DNA of 64,000 nt. Source: Methylumidiphilus sp963753955. Lineage in GTDB: Bacteria > Pseudomonadota > Gammaproteobacteria > Methylococcales > Methylococcaceae. Every line of letters begins with the position of its first letter. The stretch's first letter is position 1. Below, one piece after another: positions 41,115-55,216 of this stretch. The position numbers and the translations under genes are program-made. The notes below the pieces were generated by a model. It ran no database searches. It was not told the origin of the DNA and worked only from the letters and a program-made list of their open reading frames with translations. Location of the stretch: positions 62,001 through 126,000 of the forward strand of contig CAVWEM010000011.1 in assembly GCA_963753955.1 (NCBI GenBank). Reading direction: 5' to 3'.

Positions 41115-42460
41115 CTATTCGGCACTCCGCAGGCGCGAACATTGTCCGCGCCACGAAACGGGATAGAAAAATGATCTTGGCTGTTTAGCGGACAAAATGC
41201 AATGGCTGACCCAGGCATCGGGGGTCACCAGCACCACGCCGCCGGGGCTGACGTAAAAACGCTTGGCGTCTTCTTCCATGTTTTCGCCAATGACAGTGTT
41301 CGGCTGGAATTTGGCAGCTTTTGTCGATGATCGCCTTGGTGATCCTGCAATGGCGGCCAATGTTGACATCAGGCAGGATCACCGAATCGGTCACTTTGCA
41401 GAACGAGTTCACGCGGACATTGGAGAACAGCAGAGAATGGCGGACTTCCGAGCCCGAGATGATACATCCGCCGGACACCATGGAATCCACCGCGTAGCCA
41501 CGCCGATCCTCGTCATCGAAGACGAACTTGGCCGGCGGGGTCTGCGCCTGGAAAGTCCAGATCGGCCAGTTCATGGTCGTATAGATTGAGTTCAGGATTG
41601 ACATTGACGAGTTCCATATTCGCCGACCAATAACTGTCGACCTCGCCCACATCGCGCCAGTAAGATTGGACACCGCTTTGCACGTCGCGGAATGGGTAGG
41701 CGTAACACGCGGTAGTTTTCAATCACGCTAGGGATGATGTCCTTGCCAAAATCGCGGCTGGAACCCGGCATGTCGGCATCCTTGATGAGTTGCTCAAACA
41801 GGAACTTGGTGTTGAAAATATAAATGCCCATCGACGCCAAGCGCCTTGTCGGGCTGGCCCGGCATGGGCGGCGGATTGGACGGCTTTTCGACAAACTCGC
41901 GGATGCGCTTGTCTTCATCGACGCCCATGACGCCAAATGCCTTGGCCTCTTCCAGCGGCACTTCCATGCAGCCTATGGTCAAATCGGCTACCTTTTTCGG
42001 CATGTTCGGCCAGCATCAGGCCGTAATCCATCTTGTAGATGTGGTCGCCCGCCAGGATCAGCACATACTCGGAGCCGCGCTGGCGCAAAATGTCCAGGTT
42101 TTGGTAGACGGCATCGGCAGTGCCTGCGTACCAGGCGTCCTCCTCAACGCGCTGCTGGGCCGGGATGATATCGACAAACTCGCCCAACTCGGCGCGCAAA
42201 AAGCCCCAACCTTGCTGGATATGCCGGATCAGCGAGTCGGCCTTGTATTGCGTCAAGACACCGATCCTGCGGATGCCGGAATTGAGGCAGTTGGACAGGG
42301 GGAAGTCGATGATGCGGAATTTGCCGCCGAAAGGCACGGCCGGTTTGGCGCGCCATTCCGTGAGATCATGCAGGCGCGAGCCTCGCCCGCCGGCGAGAAT
42401 CAGCGCCAAGGTATTCCGGGTCAATACGCTGACGAAACGAGAATGATGGGATTCGGACAC
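41115..42460 (-). pseudogene. glgC: glucose-1-phosphate adenylyltransferase, frameshifted
   Basis: The first 165 codons are intact: LALILAGGRGSRLHDLTEWR, RIIDFPLSNCLNSGIRRIGV, DAVYQNLDILRQRG and LAGDHIYKMDYG. Then the frame changes near 42003, 41930, 41720 and 41600-41370, with GCMEVPLEEAKAFGVMGVDE, ASMGIYIFNTKFLFEQLIKD, RDVGEVDSYWSANMELV and SDSVILPDVNIG-like pieces in order. Full length overall. GlgC makes ADP-glucose for GlgA. At least four shifts. Confidence 0.87.
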
Positions 42461-42581
42461 GACATGATCTCCTGGGATGGTTTATTTTAAGGCATAAGCA
42501 AGCGGGGCGCAAATGTGATAACATGTCCCCGGATTTTACCGGCGATGGCGACTGCCATTCTACTACCAGAGGTCAAACAAA

Positions 42582-46358
<3,777 letters not shown>

Positions 46359-46467
46359 ATATCTGCCTGCTATTCATAAGGAGATCAAAGCGCCATTTTT
46401 AGCGCTAACCTTGAAACTCAATTTATTGAAGTTCGCCAATACTTTACCGTGGGGAGAAATAAACAGC

Positions 46468-47256
46468 ATGAGCAATCTTCGACGCAAATTTGATGAACTT
46501 AACAAAAAAGCGCGGTTGCGCCTGCTCAAAATGCACTACGAGACCAAGATAGGTCATTTGGGGGGCAATTTATCCGCAATTGACGCTTTGGTCTACCTTC
46601 ATTCTAGCGTCTTGGAGATGGATGACGTGTTCGTCTTGTCAAAAGGCCACGCTGCGGGCGCTCTCTACATCGCCTTGTGGGCTTGCGGCAAACTCGACGA
46701 ACCAAGCCTTGCCTTGTTTCATCAAGATGGTGTGAAAATGGCTGGTCATCCTGTTGGCGGTTGGCATGAAGGAATTCCATTTTCCACAGGCAGCCTGGGG
46801 CACGGGGTCGGGCTGGCAATAGGCAGGGCATTTGCGAAGCGCCTTCGGGGATTGCCGGGAACTGTTTTCTGCATGACTTCCGACGGGGAATGGGAAGAAG
46901 GTTCGAATTGGGAGGCATTGATGTTCATGGCGCATCATAAACTCGCCAACCTGACCCTGCTCGTTGATGCCAATGGACTCCAAGGGTTTGGCGGAACATC
47001 AGACATTGCCTCCCTGGAACCACTGGCGAAAAAGTTCGGTGCCTTCAATGTGGACATACGGGAAATTGACGGCCACGACATTTCAGCGCTGGACAGCGCC
47101 CTAGCTGCGAAGTCTTGCCTGCCAAAAATCATTATCCTCCGGACGGTAAAAGGCTGCGGGGTCAGTTTCATGGAGAACCGCATGGATTGGCATTATCTGC
47201 CCATGAATGAGGAGCAGTACCGACAAGCGGTGTCCGAAGTCGAGCAAAGCCAATGA
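46468..47256 (+). CDS. transketolase, N-terminal subunit
   Basis: 262 residues from ATG 46468 (GGGGAG upstream); an earlier in-frame ATG at 46291 lies in glgA. Thiamine diphosphate domain: IGHLGGNLSAIDALVYLHSS, LSKGHAAGALYIALW, GSLGHGVGLAIGRAFAKR and the cofactor motif TSDGEWEEGSNWEA. Split transketolases of this type are frequent in clusters for unusual sugars, where they supply a ketose or add a two-carbon unit. Overlaps the next gene by 4 bases. Confidence 0.92.
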   Translation: MSNLRRKFDELNKKARLRLLKMHYETKIGHLGGNLSAIDALVYLHSSVLEMDDVFVLSKGHAAGALYIALWACGKLDEPSLALFHQDGVKMAGHPVGGWHEGIPFSTGSLGHGVGLAIGRAFAKRLRGLPGTVFCMTSDGEWEEGSNWEALMFMAHHKLANLTLLVDANGLQGFGGTSDIASLEPLAKKFGAFNVDIREIDGHDISALDSALAAKSCLPKIIILRTVKGCGVSFMENRMDWHYLPMNEEQYRQAVSEVEQSQ

Positions 47257-48167
47257 GAAACATCACCTGCGAAACTCTCGTAACGCTTTACCAAGAATCA
47301 CCGTTCGTGTTTTTGACCGGAGACTTAGGATTCATGGCCCTGGAACCTTTGCAAAAGGCAATGGGCAATCACTTTGTCAATGCCGGCGTGGCCGAGCAGA
47401 ACATGATTTCAGTGGCGGCCGGCATTGCCAGCGGCGGACTACAGTGTTGGGCCTATAGCATTGCCCCTTTTTTGTACGCCAGACCGTTCGAACAAATCCG
47501 CAACGACGTTTGCCTGCATAATTTCGATGTCAAATTGGTGGGAAACGGCGGTGGCTACGCCTACGGTTCTATGGGTTCAACCCATCATGCCTTGGAAGAC
47601 TATGGGACACTGCTCACGCTCCAAAATATGCGGGCATTTATCCCAGCGTTCGCCGAAGATGTATCCAATGCCGTCAAAAAAATGGCGGCTCTTCCAGGCC
47701 CCGCCTATTTGAGGCTCGGGCGCTGCGAAAAACCGAAGGACTTTAGCTTGCCGGATTACGCCCCTTGGCGCAGACTTCTAGCGGGGGGCGGCGATGTGGT
47801 GGTGGCGGTCGGCCCTTTGGCCGGAAACCTAATTGGCACAATTGGCCAAATGAACATCGCAGACAGACCAGAAGTGTGGGTGTTGGCCGAACTGCCTATC
47901 CGCCCGGATGAGGTTCCCGCCGAATTCATCCACGCCATCCATGCCAAAAAGCGGGTCTGCGTGGTCGAGGAACACGTTGCCCAAGGCGGGCTTGGGCAGA
48001 TGCTTGCGCATTTTTTACTTACAGCCAACCTACCGGTATGGCGCTTCTTGCACCTCCATGCCAAGGGCTACCCTTCCGGGCTATACGGTTCCCAAGCATT
48101 CCATCGCAGAGAGTGCCGCCTTGATGCGCAAGGTGTGCTGCAAGCACTCCAAGCCAACCATGAATAA
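47253..48167 (+). CDS. transketolase, C-terminal subunit
   Basis: 304 residues. Pyrimidine-binding domain: VFLTGDLGFMALEPLQKAMG, NHFVNAGVAEQNMISVAAGI (the Glu contacting thiamine), GGGYAYGSMGSTHHALEDYG, and a C-terminal ligand domain VVVAVGPLAGNLIG. Forms the active enzyme with the upstream subunit. Its place before sugar epimerase and glycosyltransferase genes suggests a nucleotide-sugar route rather than central metabolism. Confidence 0.92.
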   Translation: MRNITCETLVTLYQESPFVFLTGDLGFMALEPLQKAMGNHFVNAGVAEQNMISVAAGIASGGLQCWAYSIAPFLYARPFEQIRNDVCLHNFDVKLVGNGGGYAYGSMGSTHHALEDYGTLLTLQNMRAFIPAFAEDVSNAVKKMAALPGPAYLRLGRCEKPKDFSLPDYAPWRRLLAGGGDVVVAVGPLAGNLIGTIGQMNIADRPEVWVLAELPIRPDEVPAEFIHAIHAKKRVCVVEEHVAQGGLGQMLAHFLLTANLPVWRFLHLHAKGYPSGLYGSQAFHRRECRLDAQGVLQALQANHE

Positions 48168-48188
48168 TTCCGCAAAAAAAATCGTCCA

Positions 48189-50138
48189 ATGAAAGACAAG
48201 GTACTCAAACTCCAGGGGCCGATCCTAGTTCTCGGCGCGAGTGGTTTCGTCGGTGCCAATATTTTTCGGATGCTGATCAGGCACCGCAATGACATCTACG
48301 GCACAACCACGCATGATAGTCCATGGCGTTTGTCGGGGATGCCTGATCGCAACATCATCGTGACCGATTTGCTCGTCGAACAAAACCTCACAAACCTGCT
48401 CGAAAAAACAAGCCCGCGAACAATTTTTAACTGTGTCGCCTATGGGGCATATTCCTTCGAAAAGGATAGTGCCCTGATCTACAAAACCAACGTCAATCTC
48501 ACCGCCAAGCTGCTTGAGGAATTAAACCATCGGGCCGTGGTTATGTACGTCCATGCAGGAAGCTCTTCGGAATATGGCGATCAAGCCGCAGCACCCGGCG
48601 AAGACGCCCAACTGACACCAAACAGTCATTATGCAGTTGCCAAGGCGGCAGCCTCCGGCCTACTTTTTTATTATGGAAAAAAGCTTGCCTTCCCTTGTGC
48701 GAATCTCCGCCTGTATTCCGTTTACGGGCCGCTTGAGGATTCCTCTAGGCTCATTCCGGCAATCATCGCTAAGGGTTCCGAGGGTGGCTTTCCTCCGTTT
48801 GTCGAACCCAAGGTTTCTCGCGACTTTATCTATGTGGATGATGTCTGCGAGGCGTTTTTGGATTGTGCGCTCAATCTTGACAAGTCGAACTATGGGGAAT
48901 CGTTCAACATCGGCAGCGGCGTCAAGACAACTATTGCCGACATCGCCGGATTGGCAAAATTGATTTTCGGCATTGAAAGCGACCCCGAATTTACCATGCA
49001 CAATCGGGAATGGGATACGACAGAGTGGTATGCGAATCCTACGAAGGCCTGCAAACGCCTAGGCTGGAGCGCCAAGACAGCATTGCGTGAAGGTTTGCTG
49101 AAAACGGCTGAATGGTACCAATCCTTGGAAGATCGGCAACGGTACCAGCAAGCTTCAAAACGCTTTGGGGTAGACCACGTTTTCAGCGTTTCCGCGATTA
49201 TTGCTTGTTACAAGGATGGACAAGCCATACCCATCATGTACCAGCGCCTCAAACAAGTGTTTGTGAAACTCAATATCGACCACGAAATCATCTTCGTCAA
49301 CGATAATAGCCCGGACAACAGCGAAGAGGAAATCCGCAAGCTGAGCGCCTTGGATCGAAAAGTCATGGGCATCTCCCATTCCAGGAATTTCGGCTCACAG
49401 GCTGCTTTCCGCAGTGGCATGGAAATAGCCAGCAAAAATGCCTGTGTCCTGCTTGACGGTGACCTGCAAGACCCCCCGGAATTGATCGAGCCGTTTGTCC
49501 AAAAATGGCACGAAGGCTTTGATGTAGTCTACGGACGCAGAGTGAAACGCGAGGCGGCGGTATACATGCAAATTGCTTACAAGCTGTTTTATCGGGTTTT
49601 TGACCGGTTTTCCTACATCAGCATCCCGCATGACGCAGGCGACTTCTCCTTGATGGACAAGAAAGTCGTTCGTAGCCTACTGCAATTCCCCGAGCGGGAT
49701 CTCTTCATTCGCGGCATACGCGCCTTCGCCGGTTTCAAGCAAGTGGGTGTCGATTATGTCAGGCCAGAACGCCTATTTGGCGTCTCTACCAACAATCTTC
49801 TCAAGAATATCGGCTGGGCCAAGAAAGGCATACTTTCCTTCAGCAACACACCGTTGAACATGCTTTCAGCGTTTGGGGTGCTATTGCTTGTTTTGTCGGC
49901 GAGTATTGCCTTGTTTGAAATCGGTGCCAAGCTGCTATTTCCCGATATTGCGCCTAAAGGGGTTACCACCACACTGGTTGCCATCATTTTTTTTGGCGGT
50001 ATAAACCTATTTTCGATCAGCCTGATTGGGGAGTATATCGCCAAGATATTTGAAGAAGTTAAGGCACGGCCACATTTCATCCGTAGGTCAATCATTCGCG
50101 ACGGCGAAGTCAGAAACGCCGCTGAAGCAAACCAGTAA
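48189..50138 (+). CDS. fusion: NAD-dependent sugar epimerase + family 2 glycosyltransferase
   Basis: 649 residues. The N-terminal ~310 form an extended SDR: LVLGASGFVGANIFRML (NAD site), then HAGSSSEYGDQ and SHYAVAKAAA (YxxxK), and RDFIYVDDVCEAFLDCAL. From ~335 on there is a GT2 of the dolichol-phosphate/GtrB type: SVSAIIACYKDGQAIPIMYQ, FVNDNSPDNSEEEI, LLDGDLQDPPELIEPFVQKW and two C-terminal membrane helices (about 555-580 and 590-615). One protein would make a nucleotide sugar and move the sugar to a lipid carrier. These two activities are normally separate proteins. Confidence 0.92.
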   Translation: MKDKVLKLQGPILVLGASGFVGANIFRMLIRHRNDIYGTTTHDSPWRLSGMPDRNIIVTDLLVEQNLTNLLEKTSPRTIFNCVAYGAYSFEKDSALIYKTNVNLTAKLLEELNHRAVVMYVHAGSSSEYGDQAAAPGEDAQLTPNSHYAVAKAAASGLLFYYGKKLAFPCANLRLYSVYGPLEDSSRLIPAIIAKGSEGGFPPFVEPKVSRDFIYVDDVCEAFLDCALNLDKSNYGESFNIGSGVKTTIADIAGLAKLIFGIESDPEFTMHNREWDTTEWYANPTKACKRLGWSAKTALREGLLKTAEWYQSLEDRQRYQQASKRFGVDHVFSVSAIIACYKDGQAIPIMYQRLKQVFVKLNIDHEIIFVNDNSPDNSEEEIRKLSALDRKVMGISHSRNFGSQAAFRSGMEIASKNACVLLDGDLQDPPELIEPFVQKWHEGFDVVYGRRVKREAAVYMQIAYKLFYRVFDRFSYISIPHDAGDFSLMDKKVVRSLLQFPERDLFIRGIRAFAGFKQVGVDYVRPERLFGVSTNNLLKNIGWAKKGILSFSNTPLNMLSAFGVLLLVLSASIALFEIGAKLLFPDIAPKGVTTTLVAIIFFGGINLFSISLIGEYIAKIFEEVKARPHFIRRSIIRDGEVRNAAEANQ

Positions 50139-50154
50139 CAGAGACACCGAAAAG

Positions 50155-51066
50155 ATGGAATTAAAACCCCGCCCATGTCCCATTTGCGGCTCGACCGAAA
50201 ATGGTCAGTTGTTCTTGGAGTCCAACTATTCGGAGGAAAAGACGGATGGCTTTTCCTATTCCTCGCGCAAAATCCCCGAGGCCATGCATTTGCGAATGCT
50301 GCGATGCGCTTCGTGCGATCTGCTATACGCTTCCCCCGCCCCGTCACCGGAAATGCTAGAGACAGCTTATCGGCAAGCTGAATTTGATAGTGGCGAAGAA
50401 GCCAGTTTCGCTTCACAGACTTACATCCGCCTGGTCTCCTAAATTTTGCCAAAACTACCCGACATGGACGGCGCGCTGGACATTGGGACGGGGGACGGCG
50501 CATTTCTTGAGCGCCTTCTTGAACAGGGTTTTACCAACGTAAAGGGAGTTGAACCCTCCGAGGCTCCAATAAACAGTGCCAAACCCCGCATCAAGCCGCT
50601 GATCGTGCCAGGACTGTTTAAACCGGAAAGTTTTGTCGAAGGAAGCTTTAGTTTGGTCACCAGCTTCCAGACCCTTGAACATGTGGAAACCCCTAAGGAA
50701 GTCCTAGAAGCGGCTTTGCGCCTGTTGAAGCCAGGCGGCGCGTTTGTGACCGTATCCCATAATTTCCGTTCACTGTCTGCGAGAATGATGGGAAGCAAAT
50801 CGCCGATTTATGACATCGAACATTTGCAGCTTTTTTCCCTCAAGAGTATGGGGGTTTTGCTTGAGCAATGTGGTTTCTCTGAAGTTGTTGTCCGCTCAAC
50901 CGCAAATACTTACCCGCTGCATTATTGGTTAAAGATGGTGCCGATCAGCAGACCAGCCAAGAAAGAGCTTATCGGTTTTTTTAAAGCCACTAAAATTGGC
51001 TATATTCTTGTCTCCGTACATGCCGGAAATATGCTTGCGATTGGCTTTAAAAGCCACCCAGCTTAA
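50155..51066 (+). pseudogene. SAM-dependent methyltransferase with zinc-ribbon start, in-frame stop
   Basis: The first 95 codons carry a zinc ribbon (CPICGS, CASCDLLYASPAP). A TAA at 50440-50442 interrupts the same frame, which then continues from 50446 as a class I methyltransferase: GALDIGTGDGAFLERLLEQG, VTSFQTLEHVETPKEVLEAA, LKPGGAFVTVSHN. The second part could be translated alone from TTG 50446 as a 206-residue enzyme. Sugar C-methyltransferases have this architecture. Nonsense mutation or base error. Confidence 0.75.
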
Positions 51067-51100
51067 TAACCATTTAAGTTAATACGAGGAGTCTTTATAA

Positions 51101-51841
51101 ATGTTAGAACGTAACGTGAAGGCATTTGATGCCGATGTGTCAACAAACCAGGGCTACCTTTACACCAATACAACAAAATTATCAAGTTTTCTTAGCAACC
51201 AAAGAATTTCAAAAGAAATCATTCAGGGTTTAGATGTTGCAGATAAGACTATTTTAGATGTGGGATGTGGCGATGGCACATACACATTAGAGTTGCTCGC
51301 CAGCAGACCGTGTAAGGTTGTTGGGTTCGATGCCTCCCAATCTGGAATTGAAGTGGCCTTGGTAAACAAAAGCCAATTGGCTTTAGAGTTACAACCAAAG
51401 ATTGATTTCATACACGCAGACATTTACCAGTTTGTTCCGCAGGAATATTTTGACGTAGTTGTTGTTCGAGGGCTAATCCACCACCTCTATGAGCCAGAAC
51501 AAGCCATTGCACAAATATCCCGGTGGGGTAAAGAGATAATTGTTGTTGAGCCAAATGGCTACAACCCCGTCCTTAAATTAATTGAAAAACTTTCCTCATA
51601 CCATCGCCAACATGAAGAAAAATCGTATTGCCCGCATACCCTTAAACGTTGGTTCCAGCAACAAGGCACAGAAATTGTCGAGGAGTCTTACATTGGCTTG
51701 GTTCCCTTTTTCTGCCCTGAGGCATTGGCAAAAGTGCTAAAAAAAATGGAGCCGTGGGTCGAAAGCATACCATTGCTCAGAAATTTTGCATGTGGTCAAT
51801 TTGTTTTTAAAGCAAAAGTGCTAAACACCACGTCTGGCTAA
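51101..51841 (+). CDS. class I SAM-dependent methyltransferase
   Basis: 246 residues, ATG 51101 after CGAGGAG. Motif I LDVGCGDGTYTLELL at about 51-65, then VGFDASQSGIEVAL, IDFIHADIY, VVVRGLIHHLYEPEQAIAQI. Substrate unknown; the setting suggests a sugar or lipid-linked glycan. More AT-rich than its left neighbours. Confidence 0.85.
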   Translation: MLERNVKAFDADVSTNQGYLYTNTTKLSSFLSNQRISKEIIQGLDVADKTILDVGCGDGTYTLELLASRPCKVVGFDASQSGIEVALVNKSQLALELQPKIDFIHADIYQFVPQEYFDVVVVRGLIHHLYEPEQAIAQISRWGKEIIVVEPNGYNPVLKLIEKLSSYHRQHEEKSYCPHTLKRWFQQQGTEIVEESYIGLVPFFCPEALAKVLKKMEPWVESIPLLRNFACGQFVFKAKVLNTTSG

Positions 51842-51843
51842 TA

Positions 51844-52287
51844 ATGTCTAAAGTAAACTTTGATTCAGTTTCCTTAGCTATCGCCCAACTGGTAATTAGC
51901 GAGAAATTCAGATATTTATTGGCTGGTGCCTGGAATACTCTATTTGGTTTTTTGGCTTTTGCCGGACTGTTTTTTTTGCTAACACCATATTCGGTGCATT
52001 ACCGCGTTATCCTTCTCATAAGCCAAGCGATAGCCATCACCAGCGCATTTCTCGTTTACAAGTTTTTCGTTTTTAACTCCAACTCCAACTCCTACTCCAA
52101 TCCTGTCCATGAATACATTCGTTTCGTTTTGGTCTATCTTGTCGCTCTAACGCTCAATTTTGCCCTTATGTTCGCATTGGTGGATTTCGCCAAGCTTGAT
52201 GCAATATTTTCCCAAGGCATTTCGACAGTGCTGACTGTTTTGGTTTCCTATGTTAGCCATAAAAAATTTTCATTCCGCGTTGGTTGA
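51844..52287 (+). CDS. GtrA-like membrane protein
   Basis: 147 residues, four membrane helices: FRYLLAGAWNTLFGFLAFAG, LLISQAIAITSAFLVYKFFV, FVLVYLVALTLNFALMFALV and FSQGISTVLTVLVSYVSHKK. This is the GtrA family (PF04138), which moves or presents lipid-linked sugars and works with GT2 enzymes such as the one at 48189. Starts 2 bases after the methyltransferase stop. Confidence 0.88.
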   Translation: MSKVNFDSVSLAIAQLVISEKFRYLLAGAWNTLFGFLAFAGLFFLLTPYSVHYRVILLISQAIAITSAFLVYKFFVFNSNSNSYSNPVHEYIRFVLVYLVALTLNFALMFALVDFAKLDAIFSQGISTVLTVLVSYVSHKKFSFRVG

Positions 52288-52345
52288 TCCCTGTCAATTT
52301 ACGCTTACTAATCTTAATTGAAATAATTCTGGGGGCTTTATCAAA

Positions 52346-54214
52346 ATGCTGAAAACCACATTATTCCAGTTGGCTTTTCGCATGTGGCCGAGAGACCTTA
52401 AATCTGATATCATCAATATACTGGTAATTGTCATTATTTGGATTTTAATGGTCGTCCTTGCGAATCCTCTTGGTGAATTCCCTGTGTTGGTGGACGACTG
52501 GGTATATACTCTTGCGGTAAAGTCGGTATTAGAAACGGGTCATTTCCAGCTTCCTTCCCCGGCAAGTGCGAACGTGGGTCCTCAAGTGTATTGGGGTTAT
52601 TTATTCTGTCTTCCTTTTGGTTTTTCGTTCACAGCATTGAGGGTCTCGACGCTTACTCTTGGGTTGCTTGGTCTCATTACACTATACGCATTGGTCAGAG
52701 AACTAGGCGGCGAACGCAAGACTGCTCTGCTCGGCGCACTGGTACTCGCGGTAAACCCCCAATATTTTTGTCTTGCGAACAGCTTTATGACGGATGTTCC
52801 GTTCCTTTCGCTTGTAATGATCTCGTTTTACTTCCTCGTACGAGGGTTCCAGCGCCATTCATTGGTCGAACTTGCTTTCGGCCTTTGCTTCTCATTTGCC
52901 GCCATACTCGTTCGTCAGTTCGGCTTAGTAGTTCTTTTGGCTTTTTCGTTCGCTTACTTGACCAAGAATGGATTCAGGTTCGGCAATCTAACAAAGGCTA
53001 TCGCACCATTTGTATTAGGCATAATTCTTCACTTTTCCTATCAATATTGGCTGATTGAAACCGGCCGCACTCCAGCGCTCAGTCCTCATTCATCTATTGA
53101 ACATTTATTTCCGACCTCGCTTAGTGTCTGGGCATGGGGAGTACGCCAACTGTTGTTTAATACAGTTATGTATATTGGATTTTTTGCAATTCCATTCGTC
53201 TGGAGGTTCATTCCGCACAAGCCAAGCGGATGGATGAGCAATTGGTCGAAAGGCATCCGGCTCGTTCTCATCGCCTTTGCCGCATCTTTAATCGGTATAA
53301 TAGGGTGGGCGGACAAAATAATGCCTTCATCACCAGGCGTGTTGATCAAGTCAGGCGTGGGGGGGTCATCGCTCTATGACTCGTACATGTTGCATATTAA
53401 TCAACCAGCGATTCCTCTAGCGATTACAGTCTTTTGGGTAGTGGTAACATTGCTCACTGTGGCAGCCGCATGTTCAGTCATTTATTATGTGATTTTGGCA
53501 ACCCACCTGGCAATTGTTGAATTCTTGGATCCCAAATCCCGTGCGAAAACCTGGTCGTACTCGCTTTTTGCTGTCACAGGTGCGGGCTATTTAGCAATAC
53601 TTATGGGTCTTGCAGCTCGTTTTCCGGTATATGATCGCTATCTATTACTATTTTATCCTCTTTTCATTCTGCTAGTTTCCTCAGTTAAATACGAATTTCA
53701 ACCATCATTACACCGAACAAGAGTGGGTTTATCGCTCACTCTGCTTATCTTGTATGCGGGCTATTCGGTTGCGGCTACTCACGATTACTTCTCGTTTAAT
53801 AGAAATCGTTGGATCGCGTTGCACAGCCTTATTGACGACGGTAAATACGTCCAAACCAAATCGATGGCGGTTACGAATTCAATCATTAGACTTGTTCCCG
53901 ATGACTTTTAATATAAATCAAATAGATAGACTCATTCTTTAATACTGGCAAATACTTTTTCCCCAGAATTTTTGCAAAAAATTTATCTATGTTAGTGATT
54001 TTAAATGATATAGCATCGGGAACAAGTCTATTGGTTTTTGCATAACATTGGATATGTACAAAAGCCAGAAAAAGGATGGTGGTTGGTTGATGATAACGAA
54101 TACATCATCACGTCTGGGCCGCTATTCGGCTATGCAGAACTGCGGCGATATACCTTTTTTCGATGGCTATTTTTTGACGAATCAAACATTTTTGTTCTTC
54201 GCAGGAGAGGCTAA
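52346..54214 (+). pseudogene. GT39/ArnT-like membrane glycosyltransferase, interrupted by a MITE-like insert
   Basis: The intact frame 52346-53911 covers 521 residues: FPVLVDDWVYTLAVKSVLET with the catalytic Asp region, LVRELGGERKTALLGALVLA, ANSFMTDVPFLSLVMISFYF and ten or more membrane helices. The natural C-terminus is displaced. After a one-base shift near 53845 the sequence reads NQIDGGYEFN to the insert (53889-54028), then YWFLHNIGYVQKPEKGWWLV, NEYIITSGPLFGYAELRRYT and a stop at 54212-54214. Such enzymes transfer sugar from a lipid carrier on the periplasmic side. The truncated form lacks the last ~70 residues. Confidence 0.8.
53889..54028. mobile_element. MITE-like element with 15-bp terminal inverted repeats
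   Basis: 140 bp with perfect ends GACTTGTTCCCGATG and complement, flanked by TA on both sides (53887-53888, 54029-54030), AT-rich, no coding capacity. TA duplication fits the IS630/Tc1-mariner type. Removing it with one TA joins the two halves of the GT39 gene in frame. Confidence 0.75.
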
Positions 54215-54394
54215 ATTATATCAGCGCTCTCACGTCCTTTATATTGTCCAGGATAACAAATATCACCCTAGTAATGCTTTCAGGAAGTAAAGAAGTATTT
54301 TTTACATACCCGGACAAGTTACCGCACACAATAAATGTTATATAATACGCATACTGTTAAAACCTTGCATGCATGGTCAATGAAATCAAAAAAC

Positions 54395-55216
54395 GGTGGT
54401 GGGTTTAATTGATTTATTGAGATTGAAAGCAGTATCTATTTATAAACAACCCTATCACCGTGTCGTGAAGTGCTTCCAATTTTGAAAAGCAGATCGTTTT
54501 GCGCGTCAATCGCTTGATCCGGGTTCGCAACAAAAGGTTTTTGTTTTCTATTTTTTGAGCATGCTGCTTGCCAATGACGTGCTTGTCTTTAGGGATGAGT
54601 GCGGAATAGCTGCCCCAATCGTCTGTGTAATAGGTCCGGATATTGAATGCCTTCAAATTTGAGATCAATTGCTCGCACACCGCATCTTGGCGCCGCCCGA
54701 AAACGAACGACAGGACACAGCCTGTCACGGCATCGATGGCATACCGGAGCCAGCGTTGGTTCTTTTTGTCGCCGACGTAGCTCCATGGCTCGTCTGCCTG
54801 AACATCCATTGGAGAATCAAGGGGATGCCTGATTTCGACGGCGATCTCACGCGTACCGATGTAAGGGTTCACGGCGACCACTTCAGCGGAGCTTTTTTTA
54901 GCGTGGAAATGAAGGTGTGTTTGCCGATACCCAGAATGCGCGAAGCATCCCGGATGCCGCCGCCGTTCATGGCAATGTCCACAATCTGGTCTTTGACGCC
55001 AGGCTCGTAGGCCCGGTACACGCAGTCGGTCTTGAATATTCGCCCGCACTCCTTGCAGCGAAACCGGGAACGACCGCTTTGGGTGCCGTAACGGACAACC
55101 TCGGAACTGTTGCAATACTTGCACAAAACAATTTGATACGCCATTGGAATGGTTGCCTAAGAAGCTTGAAAATTTTATACTCTACCATACTTAATAAATC
55201 AATTAAACCCACCTCC
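54395..55216 (-). mobile_element. IS1-family element, copy 2
   Basis: 822 bp, same ends as copy 1 at 18072, inverted. The flanks (CAAAAAAC and AAGCGGAT) do not form a target duplication, which suggests rearrangement after insertion. Confidence 0.9.
54414..55144 (-). CDS. IS1-family transposase (InsA/InsB' by -1 frameshift), copy 2
   Basis: InsA 55144-54869, InsB' to 54414 through the same seven-A slippage run. Differs from copy 1 at a few residues (RDASRILGIGKHTFIS; KQHAQK). Complete. Confidence 0.9.

Noticed and set aside
54048..54290. 80-codon open frame after the GT39 gene
   Set aside because: It is out of frame with the evident GT39 C-terminal text (GYVQKPEKGWWLVDDNEYII) and is a shadow.
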